Positions 60,824 to 64,000 of a stretch of 64,000 bases of DNA are shown piece after piece. Origin of the DNA: RHLJ01 sp040222455 (lineage in GTDB: Bacteria > Bacteroidota > Rhodothermia > Balneolales > Balneolaceae); assembly GCA_040222455.1 (NCBI GenBank), contig JAVKDD010000008.1, positions 62,001 through 126,000 on the forward strand. Reading direction: 5' to 3'. The first letter of the stretch is position 1. Each line of letters begins with the position of its first letter. Under the pieces are notes generated by a model. It ran no database searches. It was not told the origin of the DNA and saw only the letters and a program-made list of their open reading frames with translations. A program made the translations under genes and the position numbers.

Positions 60824-61660
60824 ATGAACGAAATTGTTCAAAGCTTTGAGTTTTTTTTTGATTCGGTGAAGCAAGCAGCTCCCGAAATTACTGTCAGTTT
60901 TATTGTCTTACTAATATTCATTTCTTTGGGTTTGGCTACCGGGCGTACCTTAAAAAATATACTAGAGCGAACAAGCACTTCACCAAAACGAATATTACTC
61001 ATCCGAAGAATCGCCCGCTGGATATTTTACAGTGTGGGAATCATTATTGCGCTACAAATAATGGGACTCACAAAAGCTGCTTCAGGGATTTTAGCTGCGG
61101 GTGGAGTAATAACCGTAGTACTTGGTTTTGCTTTTAGAGAGATAGGCGAAAACCTGCTTGCTGGATTGTTTATGTCTTTTAGCAGGTCTTTTGACGTTGG
61201 CGACTTGGTTGAGAGTAATGGCATTCTGGGAGTAGTTAAGGCGATTAATATTCGTGATGTTCATGTTCGTGCTGGCGACGGAATTGATATTTTTATTCCA
61301 AGTGCCATCATTTTCAAAAACCCGCTAAATAATTATACCCGAGATGGATTACGTCGTGGAAAGTTTACAATCGGAATAGATTTTAGAAATGACTCTAAAC
61401 AAGCTCGTTTGCTGATTTTAGAATCCATTAAAAAAATAGAGGGCGTTTTGGAAGAACCAGCTCCCAATGTACAAGTTTCCATTTTTGCTGATAATTATAT
61501 ACAGCTCGAAATTTTCTTTTGGATTAACACTTTTTCAGCCTTTTCTAATCTTGGGGATATTAAAACGGTTGTTATGGAAAGCACGAAAGAAGTGTTACTT
61601 GATCAAGGATTTACCGTTAGTTCTGAAGTTAGTACTGCGGTTGAACTGTTAAAAAATTAA
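60824..61660 (+). CDS. mscS: Small-conductance mechanosensitive channel (MscS family)
   Basis: The 278-residue protein has three membrane helices (residues about 20-45, 60-80, 85-115). The pore helix is followed by GFAFREIGENLLAGLFMSFS, the family signature, then SFDVGDLVESNGILGVVKAI and HVRAGDGIDIFIPSAIIFKN for the cytoplasmic beta domain. It opens when membrane tension rises, and protects against osmotic downshock. It lacks an extra periplasmic domain, so it is the short form. Confidence 0.93.
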   Translation: MNEIVQSFEFFFDSVKQAAPEITVSFIVLLIFISLGLATGRTLKNILERTSTSPKRILLIRRIARWIFYSVGIIIALQIMGLTKAASGILAAGGVITVVLGFAFREIGENLLAGLFMSFSRSFDVGDLVESNGILGVVKAINIRDVHVRAGDGIDIFIPSAIIFKNPLNNYTRDGLRRGKFTIGIDFRNDSKQARLLILESIKKIEGVLEEPAPNVQVSIFADNYIQLEIFFWINTFSAFSNLGDIKTVVMESTKEVLLDQGFTVSSEVSTAVELLKN

Positions 61661-61698
61661 CTTTCTCAAATTCTAGAAACATATAAAACCTTGCGATT

Positions 61699-62118
61699 AT
61701 GAAATTGTCATTGTTTTTATTCATTACTATAGCAGCCTTTAGCTGCAAAGGTATTAGCATTAATGATTCTGAGAAAGTTATTGACTTAGGTGAGGAATTT
61801 GAAATCAGATTAAATGAAACTCTCTTAATCGCTGATACTGGACAAAAAATTCAATTAATAAATATAATTGATAACAGGTGTAATGTTGAAAATATCGTTT
61901 GTGTATGGTCTGGAGATGCAACAATTGCCCTTTTAATTGATAACTCAAGAAGTGAGCATAATTTATATTATCCAAAAGAAATTCACTCGTGGAATGTACA
62001 CTCCACTTCAAATGAAAAATTCAAGATTGAATTTAAAACCCTCTCTCCACAAATAAGAATTAATTCGGACACATCGAAAGAAGATTATTTTGCAACACTT
62101 ATAATCCATAAAAAGTAA
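61699..62118 (+). CDS. Small lipoprotein of unknown function
   Basis: The 139-residue product has a lipoprotein signal (LFLFITIAAFSCKG, Cys at residue 16). The mature part has DNRCNVENIVCVWSGDATIA near residue 60, which resembles the 'DxRCPxDxxCxWxG' motif of small secreted proteins with a disulfide. No specific function is known. It stands 38 bases after mscS and may share its transcript. Confidence 0.75.
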   Translation: MKLSLFLFITIAAFSCKGISINDSEKVIDLGEEFEIRLNETLLIADTGQKIQLINIIDNRCNVENIVCVWSGDATIALLIDNSRSEHNLYYPKEIHSWNVHSTSNEKFKIEFKTLSPQIRINSDTSKEDYFATLIIHKK

Positions 62119-62191
62119 ATGCAAATAACGATTCAAAGAACTGTCCTATTTTCCGTAATTTTGTATTTCTAAATATTAAATAGATGCATAC

Positions 62192-63592
62192 ATGTACAAA
62201 ACAATAGGTTTAGCCAAAGAAATTGAATCTCCTGAAAATCCCGGTGCACTTGAAAATCGTGTAGCTTTAATTCCAAAAGATGTAAAGAAATTGGTAGATT
62301 TTGGTTGCCATGTTTTTGTAGAATTTGGCGCCGGTAGTGGCGTTGGTTTTTCCGATGAAGAGTATGTTAAAGCTGGCGCTAAACTTCAGGTGAATACCGA
62401 GCTTTATCAAAACAAAGATCTGATCATAAAGTTTAAAGGACCAGCAATGGAAAGTATTCCTTTAATGAGACCAGGTTGCACGCTTTTTTGTATGGCTCAT
62501 TTTAGTTCTTTTCCCGAGCGTGCTAAACTATTGGAAGCGTCTAAAATCAACGTGATTGCAATGGAATATGTAGTGCAATCTCCAGAAAAACTACCCAAAG
62601 AATTACTTCTCGGTTTTCTTGCCGCCGACAATTGTATCGAATTTGATTTACGTCGCGCAGGAGTTGATATGGATGAGTTTAATGTAATTGGTTATTCTGA
62701 TCGAATGAGTGGCGTTATACGAAGATTAATGGATCACACTCCCGCAAAACTCGCTCTTTACCCACCTGATGTTACCATTAAAGAGCTTGGGAAACTTAAT
62801 CGAAACTCCATTATCGTATTCGACTCAAAGATTTACCATAATCACGAACTACTAATTGAGCAACTTACCAAGTATAATGCCCGACATTATGATGTTCATT
62901 CTTTTGCTGATGAACACGGATATGAAGCCTTGAAGTACTATCGAAATGTAAATCCTGCTCCTAAATATGGAAAACGTAAAATTGAGGCATTACACGAAAC
63001 GGGAAGAGCCGGTGCACGATATGGATTGAAACTTCTCAAAGAAGTCAGTTTAAAAAAGAAATCTGCTTCACATGCAACTGCTACTGTTTTGGGATATGGG
63101 AATGTTGGTATGGGTGCAATCCATGAATGCTATGAAGCTGGTGTTAGGACGATTCACATTCTGGGAAAAGCTCAAACAAAAAAAGGAGTGATCGAAACCT
63201 ATTTAGAAAAATCAGATCTCATTATAAATGGAGCAGAACAACCAGCTCACTTACGAGGAATTAATTACTTGGTGACTCGAGACCACACTAAAAACTTAAT
63301 TGAAAAAGGAAGTGTTGTAATTGATTTAGTTGGAGGAAGTGCTACAAACCGAAGCGCCGTTGAAAATGTGGTGGAATGCACGTATCTCACAGATCCTTAT
63401 TTTGAAGAAGATGGAATTCTTTTCTCTGCACTTTGGGGCTGGCCTATGATGGGATTTATGCGTGAAACGGCGATAAAATACAGTGGACAAATTGCTGAAA
63501 TATTGTTGGGTGAAGATGAACTTATAAAGGGGCTTAAGAATTTAGCGCCCGGTATAGAACAAGCACTTGTTTGTGGGAAATTTAAAGCATGA
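62192..63592 (+). CDS. Alanine/lysine-dehydrogenase-type (AlaDH/PNT) oxidoreductase
   Basis: The 466-residue protein begins TIGLAKEIESPENPGALENR and VALIPKDVKKLVDFGCHVFV, the AlaDH/PNT N-terminal motif with the catalytic Arg-Lys pair. GAGSGVGFSDEEYVKAGAK follows. The Rossmann NAD site is ATATVLGYGNVGMGAIHECY near residue 300. The family includes alanine dehydrogenase and saccharopine/lysine dehydrogenases. The length is larger than classical alanine dehydrogenase (about 370), closer to the lysine-related branch, so the substrate is left open. The last bases overlap the next gene's ATG. Confidence 0.85.
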   Translation: MYKTIGLAKEIESPENPGALENRVALIPKDVKKLVDFGCHVFVEFGAGSGVGFSDEEYVKAGAKLQVNTELYQNKDLIIKFKGPAMESIPLMRPGCTLFCMAHFSSFPERAKLLEASKINVIAMEYVVQSPEKLPKELLLGFLAADNCIEFDLRRAGVDMDEFNVIGYSDRMSGVIRRLMDHTPAKLALYPPDVTIKELGKLNRNSIIVFDSKIYHNHELLIEQLTKYNARHYDVHSFADEHGYEALKYYRNVNPAPKYGKRKIEALHETGRAGARYGLKLLKEVSLKKKSASHATATVLGYGNVGMGAIHECYEAGVRTIHILGKAQTKKGVIETYLEKSDLIINGAEQPAHLRGINYLVTRDHTKNLIEKGSVVIDLVGGSATNRSAVENVVECTYLTDPYFEEDGILFSALWGWPMMGFMRETAIKYSGQIAEILLGEDELIKGLKNLAPGIEQALVCGKFKA

Positions 63593-64000
63593 AACAGGTT
63601 TATAACACTTTATTAATACTTCTACTATTGTCTCCATTTTATGTAATTCAGATAAGTCTGGCTCAGACCATACAAATAGATGAGGATTTTTCAGATTGGG
63701 ACGACATCCCCACATTCTACCAGGATGCAACCGGAGATAATCTCGGAACTTCGGTGGATTTCAAAACTCTAAAAATTACGAATGACGATAGGTATCTTTA
63801 TCTTTATTTAGAGGTAGGTGCTGAAATAAATATTCAACAAGATAATTCTATCTCTCTTTTAATTGATCTGGATAGGAATTCTGAAACCGGTGAGTCTTAT
63901 TTAGGCATTGGATATGAGCTGATTTTCAATTTTGGGCAACGAAATGGTCAGTATTATAATCCTAATGAAAACTCTTTTAATTCATATGACATTGGTTTGT
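63589..64000 (+). CDS. Secreted protein, N-terminal part (continues beyond window)
   Basis: The ATG at 63589 overlaps the stop of the preceding gene by four bases (ATGA). 137 codons are visible. The product has a signal peptide (VYNTLLILLLLSPFYVIQIS, cleavage near LAQ). The mature start IDEDFSDWDDIPTFYQD and LKITNDDRYLYLYLEVG is a domain often seen at the N-terminus of secreted Bacteroidota proteins (a DOMON/CBM9-like sandwich). The C-terminal part is outside the window. Confidence 0.75.
   Translation, partial: MKQVYNTLLILLLLSPFYVIQISLAQTIQIDEDFSDWDDIPTFYQDATGDNLGTSVDFKTLKITNDDRYLYLYLEVGAEINIQQDNSISLLIDLDRNSETGESYLGIGYELIFNFGQRNGQYYNPNENSFNSYDIGL

Noticed and set aside
1..64000. CRISPR arrays or prophage
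   Set aside because: No regularly spaced repeats, no cas genes and no phage structural genes are visible.

Overview
This window is AT-rich chromosomal DNA from a bacterium of the Bacteroidota/Balneolota branch, most likely a marine Balneolaceae-type organism. The assignment is an inference. It rests on three secreted proteins carrying the 'NPFNPST'-type C-terminal sorting tail, a LytS/LytTR pair, TonB-dependent receptors, DUF4834, DUF4153 and DUF2911 proteins, a propeller-AraC regulator, and tRNA genes without an encoded CCA.

1-13.4 kb is an accessory, defence-like island that ends at the 3' side of a tRNA-Leu(GAG). It holds a partial phospholipase D-like protein, a membrane protein coupled to a single-chain restriction-methylation enzyme, a CoiA-like nuclease, a PF06189-type 5'-nucleotidase, a SAMHD1-like HD phosphohydrolase paired with a CYTH tunnel enzyme, a decayed transposase, an XRE-ImmA/IrrE protein with a small partner, a divergent small ORF, and an uncharacterised protein with an HTH-like N-terminus.

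13.4-21 kb is core chromosome: a Spy-like periplasmic protein, then a tight minus-strand operon dnaA-folB-folK-deoxynucleoside kinase-DUF4834-TPR. A likely oriC with four DnaA boxes lies upstream of dnaA. It is followed by prmC, a small unknown gene, a secreted protein and a HAD phosphatase.

21-36 kb carries enolase, a secreted amidohydrolase, a repeat-containing secreted protein, a DUF2911 protein, a three-gene signalling operon (pseudo-kinase, histidine kinase, LytTR regulator), a CotH/lamin-tail secreted protein, a TonB receptor under a TPP riboswitch, and an M28 peptidase. 36-42 kb has a REP-type transposase between two related hairpins, a TPR gene overlapping an asparagine-synthase-like gene that lacks the glutaminase cysteine, and an M14 peptidase.

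42.4-47.4 kb is a two-gene segment: a membrane-spanning propeller-AraC regulator and a divergent lipoprotein. It is bracketed by a 26-bp exact duplication of the start of polX, which suggests insertion at that gene. 47.4-64 kb contains polX, two outer-membrane proteins, a GH5 glycosidase, a candidate small RNA, an AI-2E-family exporter with DUF4153, a MORN lipoprotein, a cyclophilin, methylmalonyl-CoA epimerase, tRNA-Pro(GGG), a cold-shock protein, MscS, a small lipoprotein, an alanine/lysine-dehydrogenase-type enzyme, and the start of a secreted protein.

The most promising possible undescribed system is the HD + CYTH pair, with the 5'-nucleotidase next to it. A SAMHD1-type enzyme would release tripolyphosphate and a CYTH enzyme could destroy it. 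Other strong points are the polX-bracketed regulator module, the histidine-kinase homologue with His replaced by Glu, and the transposase flanked by REP-like hairpins.
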